Assembly (NCBI GenBank): GCA_016861045.1
Contig: BOKP01000001.1
Coordinates: 375,529-439,528, forward strand
Length of the DNA: 64,000 nucleotides
Reading direction: 5' to 3'
From: Actinomycetes bacterium
Lineage (GTDB): Bacteria; Actinomycetota; Thermoleophilia; Solirubrobacterales; 70-9
Shown here piece by piece: positions 25,637 through 34,772 of this stretch. The first letter of the stretch is position 1; each line of letters starts with the position of its first letter. Under the pieces are notes generated by a model. It saw only the letters and a list, made by a program, of their open reading frames with translations, was not told where the DNA came from and searched no databases. A program made the position numbers and the translations under genes.

Positions 25637-27241
25637 ATGTTCACCCACGCCTGCGAGGGTGCATCAGACCGGATGAGAACGTCCTCGATGTCATCCGTGA
25701 GTGACGTGTCCGGCGCCCGTAGGCATCAGGTTCTCTCAGGCCTGTTGGCGCTTGCCGTTCTCTGCGCCGCATGGCTGGCACTCGCACAACGGGCGAGCGC
25801 CGCTCGAGACCTCGACGTCGGGTTCGCGGACTATCTCTATGGCTCGATCAACGAGCAGGAGCGGGATCTCTGGCTCGACCGCACGGTGGACGCGAACGCG
25901 GATATCGTGCGTGTCAACCTCTACTGGAGTTCGGTGGCGACGAGCAAGCCGTCAGCCCCGCGAGATCCCAGCGATCCCGCTTACAACTTCCAAATGATCG
26001 ACAACGCCGTCCGTGGTGCCGAGGCGCGCGGTCTGGATGTGGAGTTGACGGTACTCAGCGCTCCGCCGTGGGCGGAGGGAGGGGGGCGGCCGCGCAAGGC
26101 CGAGCCCGGCACCTGGAAGCCGGACCCGCGTGCTTACGGTGACTTCGCCCACGCGGTCGCGGTCCGGTATTCGGGCGCCTTCCCTGCCGCGAGCCCGGCG
26201 CCCTTGCCCGTGGTCGAGTACTACCAGGCCTGGAACGAGACGAACCTGGACACCTATCTCGCGCCGCAGTGGAAAGGGAAGCGAAACAGATCCGCGGACA
26301 TCTACGTACCGCTTCTGAACGAGTTCCATGATGAGGTCAAGGCGGTTAATCCGGAGGCCGAGGTCGTCGCGGCCGGAACCGCGCCTTATGGTGATCCGCC
26401 GGGGGGGCCGAGGCGAACTCAACCCCTGCGCTTCTTCCAGGAGATGCTCTGCCTCGACCGGCGGAACAGGCGGGGGAAGTGCCCGAAGGGGGGTAAGCCG
26501 AAGGCGGACATCTTCGCCCATCATCCGATCAATCGCGAGGACCCGCCACGCGAGAAGGCCGATTTCAAGGGCGATGTGGAGATCGCCGACGTCCATCTGC
26601 TGGCCGAGGCGGTCCGCAAGGCCGAGAAGCTGAACACCATCGCTACTCCCGGAAAGCACCCGCTCTGGGCCGACGAGGTGTGGTGGCAGACGGATCCACC
26701 CGATCGCAAGGAAGGGATCACGCTCGAGAAGCATGCCCGATGGACTGCCGAGGGACTCTATCTGCTGTGGAAGCAAGGCGTTTCGAAGGTGATCTTCCTG
26801 CAGTTCCGCGATGCGGAGTACCGGCGCGGTGAGCATGCTCTGGCCAGCTATCAGACCGGGGTCTACACCTACGGCGGCGAGAAGAAGCCCAGCTACGATG
26901 CCGTCAGATTCCCGTTCGTCACCGAGCGAGAGGGCAGCGGCAACAAGCTCCGCGCATGGGGGGTCGCGCCGGAGTCGGGCGAGTTGATCATCGAGGCCAA
27001 ACGAGGGCGAGGCGGCTATCAGCAGGTCGGCGCGAAGCGGGTGAGCGAGGGCAAGGTGTTCACCGACCGGCTGCGCGCACCCGGTGGCCGGCTGAAGCTT
27101 CGGGCAACGGTCGGCGGCGAGCGAAGCTCGGTTTGGGTCCAAGGGAAGGCAGGGAAGCGAAACCGGAAGGCCGGAAGGCGCGGGGCGCGCCATGAGAGGC
27201 ACCGGGGGCACCACGGGCACGAGGGGCATCGGAGCCGGTAG
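25637..27241 (+). CDS. Secreted glycosidase-like protein (GH39/GH5-like, clan A)
   Basis: The 534-residue product has an N-terminal signal or anchor helix (about residues 33-55, LSGLLALAVLCAAWLALAQ) and a (beta/alpha)8 clan-A catalytic domain. The putative acid/base is Glu201 in QAWNETN and the putative nucleophile is Glu347 in LWADEVWW, with NLYWSSV and FAHHPIN in between. The last 30 residues are Arg/His/Gly-rich (RHERHRGHHGHEGHRSR), an unusual tail. It probably acts outside the membrane on the polysaccharide made by the locus, but the bond cut is unknown. Start ATG 25637; a second ATG at residue 13 is possible. Confidence 0.85.
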   Translation: MFTHACEGASDRMRTSSMSSVSDVSGARRHQVLSGLLALAVLCAAWLALAQRASAARDLDVGFADYLYGSINEQERDLWLDRTVDANADIVRVNLYWSSVATSKPSAPRDPSDPAYNFQMIDNAVRGAEARGLDVELTVLSAPPWAEGGGRPRKAEPGTWKPDPRAYGDFAHAVAVRYSGAFPAASPAPLPVVEYYQAWNETNLDTYLAPQWKGKRNRSADIYVPLLNEFHDEVKAVNPEAEVVAAGTAPYGDPPGGPRRTQPLRFFQEMLCLDRRNRRGKCPKGGKPKADIFAHHPINREDPPREKADFKGDVEIADVHLLAEAVRKAEKLNTIATPGKHPLWADEVWWQTDPPDRKEGITLEKHARWTAEGLYLLWKQGVSKVIFLQFRDAEYRRGEHALASYQTGVYTYGGEKKPSYDAVRFPFVTEREGSGNKLRAWGVAPESGELIIEAKRGRGGYQQVGAKRVSEGKVFTDRLRAPGGRLKLRATVGGERSSVWVQGKAGKRNRKAGRRGARHERHRGHHGHEGHRSR

Positions 27242-27256
27242 CGGACGTCTCGGCCG

Positions 27257-28228
27257 GTGCGGCAGACCCGAGCAACTCGATCCCTGGATCTGATCGTCGT
27301 CCATCACTCCGATGCTGCTTCGACCCGTGAATGCGTCGCGTATGAGCTCGCGCAGCTGAGCCGGCTGGAGGCGGTCGGCCCGGCGCGGGTGACAGTCGTC
27401 GACAACGGCCCTACGGGAGAGCTGGACAACCTCGAGCAGAGCGGGGGCGTGGTGGTTCTTCCAGCTCCTTGCCGCCAGGGGTTCGGGGCGAACGCGACGT
27501 TGGCGGCTCGCGCCTCGCCCGCCGAGTTGCTGCTGTTGCTCAATGACGATGCCCGGATCGACGCCGCCTCCATCGACGCCCTCGTCACCGTCCTCGACGA
27601 TCCCGGGGTCGCCGCTGCCGGGCCGCGGATCGTCGACGGGGAGGGCAGCCCCGCCCCGTCCGCATGGCGCTTCCCTAGCTTGACCGGCGTGATCGCTTTC
27701 GCTCTCAGGCGGAACGGCCCTCCATGGATTCAGTCTCGAGTCGAGGTGACGACGCCGGTCGACGTACTCAGTGGGGCCGCGCTGCTCGTTCGTCGGGGGA
27801 CGTTCGTCGATGAGCTCGACGGGTTCGACCCTGAGTTCTTCATGTTCAGCGAGGATGCCGATCTTTGCCGGCGCCTTGCCGATCGCGGCCTGCGGCGTCT
27901 CCTCGTCCCCGCCGCGACGGCGAGTCACATCGGTCAGGCGTCGACCGCAGGACACGAGCGTCGCCGCGATGTGGAGCAGTGGCGCAGTCGCTCGACCTAC
28001 TGGCGCAAGCATCATTCGGCGCTGGAACGAGTCGCGATCCGCGGTGTCTACGCCGTCGCCTACGCGGTCGGTGCGCTGACCGCGCTGGTTCGGGAGCCGG
28101 CGAGGCGGTCGGCGCGCGATCGGAGCCGGCGCCTCTGGTTCCTGACGGCCGCCGCGCTGCGAACTCCCCCGGGCCCGGGCCTCGCTGAACTGGCCGCCGA
28201 TTGGCGTCCCGATCGTCTACGGCGGTGA
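27257..28228 (+). CDS. Family 2 glycosyltransferase
   Basis: The 323-residue protein (GTG start) is a GT-A fold inverting glycosyltransferase of the rhamnosyl/galactofuranosyl-like group. DLIVVHHSDAAST is near the N-terminus, the DxD-type LLLLNDDARID is at about residues 94-104, and the acceptor region is VDVLSGAALLVRRGTFVDELDGFDPEFFMFSEDADLCRRL. A C-terminal amphipathic or hydrophobic stretch may contact the membrane. It would add one sugar to the lipid-linked unit. It lies 15 nt after the glycosidase gene. Confidence 0.93.
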   Translation: MRQTRATRSLDLIVVHHSDAASTRECVAYELAQLSRLEAVGPARVTVVDNGPTGELDNLEQSGGVVVLPAPCRQGFGANATLAARASPAELLLLLNDDARIDAASIDALVTVLDDPGVAAAGPRIVDGEGSPAPSAWRFPSLTGVIAFALRRNGPPWIQSRVEVTTPVDVLSGAALLVRRGTFVDELDGFDPEFFMFSEDADLCRRLADRGLRRLLVPAATASHIGQASTAGHERRRDVEQWRSRSTYWRKHHSALERVAIRGVYAVAYAVGALTALVREPARRSARDRSRRLWFLTAAALRTPPGPGLAELAADWRPDRLRR

Positions 28229-28418
28229 CCGCCCGCCGGCGAATCGCCCGCACGCCAGGACCGTCTCGCGGTCCGCTCCCGGTTCGCGCCCCTGGTGTGA
28301 TGCGAATCGCCCTGCGAGCTCTCGCACCGGTCGTTCTTGAGCAAGCTCCAGCTCCTGAAGCCTTCGCTCCCGGGGCCGGGACCTGCCCTCGGCGACTGCG
28401 CCGGGGCGGGGCCATCCC

Positions 28419-30653
28419 TTGCTAGCCTCGATCGTGGGGTGGTTTCGGGTCCGGCTTCTTGCTGAGATTTTCGGACGGCGCGTCGTGAGAAGCCATCGTG
28501 GCCGCGCTTGGCGCGCCGGCGGGGGCTGTCTGACGTTTGCCGTGCTGATGGCGGTGGCGCCGGCCGCCGCTGCTTCACCGGACCTCGGAGTAGTCTCGAG
28601 GCTTCCCCTCTCCGATGTCGAGCTCGCACGGATGGATGCCGCCGGAGTCGACGTGCTGAGGGTGCCGCTAAGCTGGTCTCGGATCGCCTCGGACTCCGGG
28701 AGTCGCTTTCATTGGCGCCGCGTCGACGATACCGTTCTCGGCGCCGTCGATCATGGCATCGAGGTCATTCCCTACTTGGATGTCCGTCGCTGGCTACGGG
28801 TGGCGCCGGCGGAGAGCGCTCGGGATCTTCGACGGCGCGGATCGAACGCTCGGCCGGGCCTTTGGGAGTGGAAGCGGTTCGTGTCCCACGCGATGTCCCG
28901 CTACGGCACCAGGGGAAGGGTCTGGGGGAACCGTGGCGGCGATGTGGCAACTCCGATCGCGATTACGACTTGGGAGGTGCGGATGGGTCCCGGGTCCTCC
29001 GGCGGTCCGGCGCACCTCCCCGGGACGGAGCTCCGGGGCTACGCGCGGCTGCTTGGGATGGCGGGCCATGCCGCCAGGAGGATCGATCGGGGGGCCGAGG
29101 TCGCCGCCAGCGTCACCGTGGCCCAGTCGCGACGGCGAGGCCCCGGAGCATCCACCCTCGATCGCCTGGTAGCGACGAAGGCGGGCAAGTTCATCGATAC
29201 CGTGACCGTTCGCCCGCCGGCCAGAGCGGGACCTCGGCTGAGCCGTGGGATCGCCCGCGTTCGGCGAAGCCTCGACCGTGGTGGGCTCGACGACGCGAGC
29301 ATCGTGATCGCTCCGATCGGCTGGTCATCCGGCAGCCGTCCGCGGCGGCGGTGGGCCGGTCGGCAGGGGCAGGCCGATCACCTCCGTCGCAGCGTCAAGA
29401 GGATCGATCGCAGCGCCTCCGCCTGGGGGGCCGAGACGGTCATCTGGTCGGCGTGGCGGGATCGGCCCGGCCGAGGTTGCCGCTGGTGCCGGAGATCGGG
29501 CCTGCTCGACCGCACCGGCAAGGTCAAGCCGAGCTTCCGCGCTTTCAAGCGGCTCGCGGAGCAGGATCACGTGGCGGGCGAGGTTCCGGGCGGAGCGTTC
29601 TACGGTGTGACGCCCGACGGCGAGTTGACGGAGGCGGACATCCTAACGATGGACGAGTCCGGCGTCGATGTCGTGCGGCTGGTGATCTCCTGGCCGGGGT
29701 TGCAACCAGGAGGATCGGGCCCGATCGATTGGCGGGGCCTCGACCACCGGGTCGGGTCGCTGGCGGAGCGGGGAGCAGCGGTGCTCCCGCAGCTCATCGG
29801 CTCGCCTGGCCGAGAAGGCCCTCCGACCGCCGGTGAGCTCCCTGAGTGGGCCAGGTTCGTCCATGCCGCTGTTGCCAGGTACGGTGCGGGCGGCACCTTC
29901 TGGCAGGGTTTCTCGGCTGAGCATCCGGACCTCGCGCCGCGTCCCCCGGAGGTCTGGCAGGTGTGGAACGAGCAGAACAACCGTCGGTTCTGGAATCCGG
30001 AGCCATCACCCGAGGCGTACGCGAAGCTCCTTCATGCAAGCGCCGCCGCGATCCGGGCCGCGGACCCACGTGCTGAGGTGATGCTCGGCGGCATGTATGA
30101 GTACGCGGCAGGGATGTCCGCCACCGTGTTCCTCCGGGAGCTTTACGCGATTTCCGGAGCGGGGGACGATTTCGACATTGCGGCCGTCCATCCCTATGCG
30201 CGTGGAAACGCCGGGATCGCCTCCCAGATCGAGGAGGTGAGGGATCTGTTGAACCTGTTCGGTGAACATGGCAAAGACATCTGGATCACCGAGCTCGGGT
30301 GGTCTTCGGTTCCGATCGATGAGTCTGCTGGAGGCGTCTACGCGGAGCTCTCCAGGGACGAAGCCGGCCAGGCGGAGGCGTTGGAGGCCGCTTACGAGAT
30401 GCTCCACGCCAACCGCTCGCGATGGCGGCTGCGGGGGGTTGTCTGGTATTCCTGGCGCGATGCGGCCGAGCCGGTCTGCATCTTCTGTCAGCACACGGGG
30501 CTGCTCCGGATCGACGGCTCGCCGAAGCCTTCGCTGGCGGCGTTCGCCGGGCTGGCGTTGAGTGCCGCCCCCCATGAGGTACCGATTGACCTCGACGCTG
30601 GGCCGATCCGGGTAATGGCCACAACGCCGGAGCCACCCGGGAGCTGCCGCTAA
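28419..30653 (+). CDS. Secreted tandem glycosidase-like protein, first repeat catalytically degenerate
   Basis: The 744-residue product (from TTG 28419) has a hydrophobic signal segment (about residues 36-53) and two homologous (beta/alpha)8 repeats, about 55-380 and 392-712. In repeat 2 the clan-A residues are intact: acid/base Glu518 in WQVWNEQNN and nucleophile Glu625 in WITELGWSS. In repeat 1 the equivalent places read TTWEVRMG and VIAPIGWSS, so the nucleophile is Pro299 and the acid/base motif is gone. Both repeats end alike: IWSAWRDRPG ... KVKPSFRAFKRLA versus VWYSWRDAAE ... SPKPSLAAFAGLA. The first repeat may bind rather than cut glycan. A GTG at 28434, 5 nt after a TAGCCT box, is an alternative start. 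Confidence 0.87.
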   Translation: MLASIVGWFRVRLLAEIFGRRVVRSHRGRAWRAGGGCLTFAVLMAVAPAAAASPDLGVVSRLPLSDVELARMDAAGVDVLRVPLSWSRIASDSGSRFHWRRVDDTVLGAVDHGIEVIPYLDVRRWLRVAPAESARDLRRRGSNARPGLWEWKRFVSHAMSRYGTRGRVWGNRGGDVATPIAITTWEVRMGPGSSGGPAHLPGTELRGYARLLGMAGHAARRIDRGAEVAASVTVAQSRRRGPGASTLDRLVATKAGKFIDTVTVRPPARAGPRLSRGIARVRRSLDRGGLDDASIVIAPIGWSSGSRPRRRWAGRQGQADHLRRSVKRIDRSASAWGAETVIWSAWRDRPGRGCRWCRRSGLLDRTGKVKPSFRAFKRLAEQDHVAGEVPGGAFYGVTPDGELTEADILTMDESGVDVVRLVISWPGLQPGGSGPIDWRGLDHRVGSLAERGAAVLPQLIGSPGREGPPTAGELPEWARFVHAAVARYGAGGTFWQGFSAEHPDLAPRPPEVWQVWNEQNNRRFWNPEPSPEAYAKLLHASAAAIRAADPRAEVMLGGMYEYAAGMSATVFLRELYAISGAGDDFDIAAVHPYARGNAGIASQIEEVRDLLNLFGEHGKDIWITELGWSSVPIDESAGGVYAELSRDEAGQAEALEAAYEMLHANRSRWRLRGVVWYSWRDAAEPVCIFCQHTGLLRIDGSPKPSLAAFAGLALSAAPHEVPIDLDAGPIRVMATTPEPPGSCR

Positions 30654-30723
30654 GGTCCGGCGCTGGATCAGCCGGATCGGTGAGTCTGGGGCGAGGCGCC
30701 GTTCTGCTCCGGCCGAGGTTCTC

Positions 30724-31860
30724 ATGGGTAGCAGACAACGATCGGACGCCGGGCGGATCCGGCTCTTGATGCTCGGCCCGAGCCCCGAGCATCCCGGCGG
30801 GATCACCAAGGTCGTTGATTCGTGGCGAGAGGGAGGGCTCGGGGACCTCGTGAGCTTGCGCGAGATCCACACGAGCCGACTGGACGACCCGTGGCCTCGT
30901 CAGGCGGTCCATGCGGTCGCCGCGCTGATCGCGCTTTTCTGGGTCCTGGGACGCCGGCAGGCCGACGTCGTCCACCTGCACGTCAGCACGGGCGGAAGCC
31001 TGCTCCGGAAGCTGGCGGCGGCGATCCTCGCTCGCCTGTTTGGCGTTCCCTACGTAGCCCAGATCCATTCCGGTCAGTACGAGGAGTGGGTGGCGCACAA
31101 CACGATCGCCCGAACGTGCTCCCGCCTGCTGTTCTCGAACGCGGCCATCACCGCCGTCGTCTCCGAGCGTTGGGTCGGGCTGGCTCGCCGGATCGGGGGG
31201 AAGGAGGTTCTGGTGCTGCCCAACGCACTGTCCCTTCATGAGCGCGAGGTTCTGGCGGCGGCCGCTGCGGCAGTTTCGACCGAGTCGACCGGACCCCCGG
31301 TTCTCCTCTACTACGGGCGCTGGTCTCCGGTCAAGGGTCCCGATCGCATCGCCGCCGCGCTGACCACGGCTCCCCCGGCCGGCTACGAGGTCCGCTTGTT
31401 TGGCAACGGCGATCGCATCTGGCTCGAGGACACCTTCGCGGCGCTGCCGCCCGACAACGTGGTGATCGGCGGCTGGATCCCGCTCTCAGCCAAAGCGGCC
31501 GAGCTCGCCACCGCCACCGCCCTGGTCGTTCCTTCCCGCTTCGAGGGGTTCGGCCGGGTGTTGATAGAAGCCCGGGCGGCCGGAGCACCGGTCGTGGCGA
31601 GCGCCGTCGGCGGCGTGGTGGATGTGCTCAATGGCTACGACCGGGCGCTGCTGGTGCCGGCGGGCGACGACCGTGCACTTCGCTCGGCGCTTGAGCGGGT
31701 GGTCAGCGGTGACTGGCCCCCGCCCGCTGGTCGATCCGGACGCGTTCCGGATCTGCCCGACAGGTACTGGGCCGAGCGGGTCGTCGCCAAGCTCGCGGCG
31801 GAGCTGGAGCGTGTCACGGGGCCGGCAGCTGCCGGCGCGGGGGGGCATGCGAGCGGATGA
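30724..31860 (+). CDS. Family 4 glycosyltransferase
   Basis: The 378-residue GT-B enzyme has PSPEHPGGITKVVDSW at the N-terminal nucleotide fold. A conserved YYGRWSPVKGPDRIAAAL and the E-x7-E motif of GT4 enzymes, PSRFEGFGRVLIEARAAGAPVVAS (about residues 262-285), follow. It is cytoplasmic or membrane-associated and would extend the lipid-linked repeat unit. Donor unknown. The stop overlaps the next start by 4 nt (ATGA). Confidence 0.94.
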   Translation: MGSRQRSDAGRIRLLMLGPSPEHPGGITKVVDSWREGGLGDLVSLREIHTSRLDDPWPRQAVHAVAALIALFWVLGRRQADVVHLHVSTGGSLLRKLAAAILARLFGVPYVAQIHSGQYEEWVAHNTIARTCSRLLFSNAAITAVVSERWVGLARRIGGKEVLVLPNALSLHEREVLAAAAAAVSTESTGPPVLLYYGRWSPVKGPDRIAAALTTAPPAGYEVRLFGNGDRIWLEDTFAALPPDNVVIGGWIPLSAKAAELATATALVVPSRFEGFGRVLIEARAAGAPVVASAVGGVVDVLNGYDRALLVPAGDDRALRSALERVVSGDWPPPAGRSGRVPDLPDRYWAERVVAKLAAELERVTGPAAAGAGGHASG

Positions 31861-33335
31861 TGCTCCGCCGAATCCTCATCATCGGCGGCAGCGGTGCGGT
31901 CGCAGCCGCGGCTCTGGCGGTCGTTCAGATCCGGGTCGGCTCCCTGTTCGGAACCGGAGCCGAGCTCGACGCGTTCTTCGTCGGTGCCGCCCTGCCTTCG
32001 GTCCTTCTCGCCGTCGGCGCCGGAGCGATCTTCAACATCGTCATCCCCCGGTTGCCGGAGGGGCCCGGCGGCGCAGCCGCGGCCGGCCGGTTCGCAGCGC
32101 TCGCCGCCACGTCGGGCGCCCTCGTCACGGCGGCGATCGCCCTGGCCGCCGCACCGATCGTGGATGTGATCGCTCCGGGGCTCGATGGGGACACGGCTCG
32201 GGAGGCGGCCGCCGTCCTCCGCATCTACGCGATCACGATTCCTCCGACGTGCGTCGCTTTTGTCTTCTCGGGATTCGCCTACTCGATCGACCGCTCCTAC
32301 GTCTCCGGAGCATCCGGCACGTTGTACGCCCTTGCCTGGCTTGGCCTGCTGTTCGTGCCCGCCTTCACCGAGAGCGTTGAGCGCGTAGCAGTAGCCGGCG
32401 TTCTCGCCACGATCGTGCAGGTCACGTCGGCGTTCGCCCTTGCCGCTTCGCCTGGCGCTGTGCCGTGGCCCATTACGCGCAGGCTTCGGATCTCGCAGGC
32501 GGCGATGGCGGCCGCCGCAACGGTGCTCGGGGCGACGTTGCTCAGCCGCGTCGGCCTGCTGCTCGATCCTCTCTTCGGATCACTGTTGGAGGCCGGCTCC
32601 GTTTCTCAGCTCACCTACGCCAGCCGGATCATGCTTCTCGCCGTGTTCATCAGCGGACAGGGGCCGGCCTTCGCGTTGCTCGTCGTCGGCCGTCGGCGGG
32701 ACGACGGCTCGGACGCCGACGCACGAATCGGCGTCGTGGTGCCGCTGCTGCTTTCGCTCGGCGCTGCCGCCGTGTTCGCGATTTGCGGCCCGGGCCTCGC
32801 CCAGCTCCTCCTCGCCCGCGGCGAGCTGACCACGGCCGACGCTCGGGAGATCGGTGAGCTGATGCGGATCTACGCGCCGTCGATCTGCGTGATCGCTCTC
32901 GTCTGGGCGCTCGAGGCCATCCTCTACGCGTCGCAGCGGGCGCGTGAGGTGCTCATGCGCGTGCTCGCCGGGCTGCTGGTCAACATGGTCGCCTCGGCCG
33001 CCTTCGTGGCCCTGCTCGGAGTCGACGGCAGGCCGATCGGAGTCTTCGTGGGGATGAGTGCTCAGCTCGTTCTTCTCCTCGTTCTACTCGGTGGTGACCC
33101 GCGTGTCACCGTGCTGTCCGAACCACGAACGCGTGACTACGCGTTCGGGCTGCTGGTCACCACGGTCGCTGTCACGTCGATCGTTTACCTTGCCTGCGGC
33201 GCGCTCACGTCCCTAAGCATCGCGGGTGTGGTGGCTGCCCTCGTCGCGGCGCTCGTCGTCCTCGTGTTCGTCGTCAGGTACGGCCGCAACGCGGTCGCGC
33301 TCCGGGACGCCGACGTAGGATCGCGTAGCCGATGA
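31857..33335 (+). CDS. MurJ/MviN-like or Wzx-like lipid-linked oligosaccharide flippase
   Basis: The 492-residue protein has about 12-14 membrane helices. It starts like MurJ-family flippases (VVQIRVGSLFGTGAELDAFFVG, AGAIFNIVIPRLPE), with FSGFAYSIDRSY and SQLTYASRIMLLAVFISGQG further on. Since the gene sits among glycosyltransferases and a Wzy-like gene, it most likely flips the undecaprenyl-linked repeat unit rather than lipid II. It overlaps both neighbours by 4 nt, indicating a tight operon. Confidence 0.9.
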   Translation: MMLRRILIIGGSGAVAAAALAVVQIRVGSLFGTGAELDAFFVGAALPSVLLAVGAGAIFNIVIPRLPEGPGGAAAAGRFAALAATSGALVTAAIALAAAPIVDVIAPGLDGDTAREAAAVLRIYAITIPPTCVAFVFSGFAYSIDRSYVSGASGTLYALAWLGLLFVPAFTESVERVAVAGVLATIVQVTSAFALAASPGAVPWPITRRLRISQAAMAAAATVLGATLLSRVGLLLDPLFGSLLEAGSVSQLTYASRIMLLAVFISGQGPAFALLVVGRRRDDGSDADARIGVVVPLLLSLGAAAVFAICGPGLAQLLLARGELTTADAREIGELMRIYAPSICVIALVWALEAILYASQRAREVLMRVLAGLLVNMVASAAFVALLGVDGRPIGVFVGMSAQLVLLLVLLGGDPRVTVLSEPRTRDYAFGLLVTTVAVTSIVYLACGALTSLSIAGVVAALVAALVVLVFVVRYGRNAVALRDADVGSRSR

Positions 33336-34741
33336 ACTCCACCTCAGCCCGGATCGTCCCGCCGGTGGTCGTCGCGGCCCTCGGGGTGCTTCTCGCCGTG
33401 GTTCTGGCTGCCGGCTCGTTCCTGACGACGGGCTCGTCGCTGCCGATCATGGGACTGGGTCTCCTGCTCGTCGTCGTGGCCGGTGCGGTCTACCTCTGGG
33501 GCGCGGAGGCACCTCTGCTCGGGGCGATCGTGATCGTGCCGCTGATCCCGAACACCACCATCGGCTTCGCGGCTGGAGGGCTGGGGGGCCAGTGGGGTGA
33601 GCTCCGTGCCGTCCTGCTCGTACTCCTGCTCGGGGTGTACCTCGCCTGCTTTCCGCGCGGGGTCCCGAGGCTCCCGCGCGTCCTGATCGGTGTGACGGGA
33701 TCGCTCGTCGCTCTCGCCGGGGCGGGGATGTTCGCGGCCGTCACGAACGGAGGGAGCTCTGTCGGGTTCCTCGCGGAAGCAGCGCACGGGGCCGGCCAGC
33801 CGCTGATCTACGCACTCTTGATCGTTGCCGTTGCAGCCGCGCTTCAGAGCCGAGAGGGTGCTCGGGAGCGCCTCCTCGCCGCGGTCTGCATCGCGATCCT
33901 CGGCCAGGCGATCGTCGTGGTGGCCGGGCTCGCCACCGGAGCGGCCTATGACCCGGTTCGGCAGATCACGCGGGCGCAGGGGACCGTCGGCGCCAACTTC
34001 CTCAGCGCGATGGCGATGCTCGGGTTCTTCGCCGGCCTCTCGCTACGGTCGGGATCGACCGCCCGGCGGTTCCGTTCGCTGGGGATCGTGACCGCGGTAG
34101 CGGCGCTCGCCATCATCGCCGTCGCCACGACTCGAGGCGGTCTGGTCGGTGTCTTCATCGGCGTTGCCTACGTGGTCCTAACAGGGGTGGACGCACGGGC
34201 CCGGATCGCGACGGTCGCGGCGCTCGCCGTCTTGATGGTCGCGTTGACGACGATCCCGCAGGTTTCCGGTCTCTGGTCGGAGCGACTCGACTGGCGGGGC
34301 GGGATCACCGACTTCGATCGTGTCGCCACTTGGATCTCGGGAGTCCGGATGGGGCTCGATGATCCGCTCGGCGGACTTGGCAACGCAGGGGTCGCCGAGG
34401 GCGTCGCGGAGGTTTCGCGCTACCAGCAGACCCCGGCGGGCCCGACCAGCGTCGTCCCTCACAACATCTGGATTCTCGCGTTCGCTGAAGCGGGTATCGC
34501 CGGCCTGCTCATGTCGCTCGTCTTCTCGTTCTTCTTCTGCCTCGCGATCTGGCGTCGGCCTCGCCGCCGCAGCCTCCCCGACCGGTTCCTTGTCGGTGGG
34601 CTGCTCGGCCTGATCGCCGTCTCGCTGATCAACAACCTGTTCACCCACCCCGAGGTGATGCTCCCCGGATTCGTCTTCCTCGCCGTCGTCTGCTCCGGGG
34701 CACTCGCCGGGAGGCGGCTCGGCCAACCAGTGGTCTCCTGA
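33332..34741 (+). CDS. Second Wzy/O-antigen-ligase-like membrane protein
   Basis: The 469-residue protein has about 12 membrane helices and the Wzy_C/ligase loop pattern: VATTRGGLVGVFIGVAYVVLTG, then a large outside loop with VRMGLDDPLGGLGNAGVAEG and VPHNIWILAFAEAGIAGLLMSL (His in HNIWI as in ligases). It lacks the TPR and discoidin parts of the 22378 protein. One of the two may polymerise and the other ligate the glycan to the wall. The ATG overlaps the flippase stop by 4 nt. Confidence 0.88.
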   Translation: MNSTSARIVPPVVVAALGVLLAVVLAAGSFLTTGSSLPIMGLGLLLVVVAGAVYLWGAEAPLLGAIVIVPLIPNTTIGFAAGGLGGQWGELRAVLLVLLLGVYLACFPRGVPRLPRVLIGVTGSLVALAGAGMFAAVTNGGSSVGFLAEAAHGAGQPLIYALLIVAVAAALQSREGARERLLAAVCIAILGQAIVVVAGLATGAAYDPVRQITRAQGTVGANFLSAMAMLGFFAGLSLRSGSTARRFRSLGIVTAVAALAIIAVATTRGGLVGVFIGVAYVVLTGVDARARIATVAALAVLMVALTTIPQVSGLWSERLDWRGGITDFDRVATWISGVRMGLDDPLGGLGNAGVAEGVAEVSRYQQTPAGPTSVVPHNIWILAFAEAGIAGLLMSLVFSFFFCLAIWRRPRRRSLPDRFLVGGLLGLIAVSLINNLFTHPEVMLPGFVFLAVVCSGALAGRRLGQPVVS

Positions 34742-34772
34742 GCGGGCCGGGCCGTATGGGTCGCGGCGCTGC

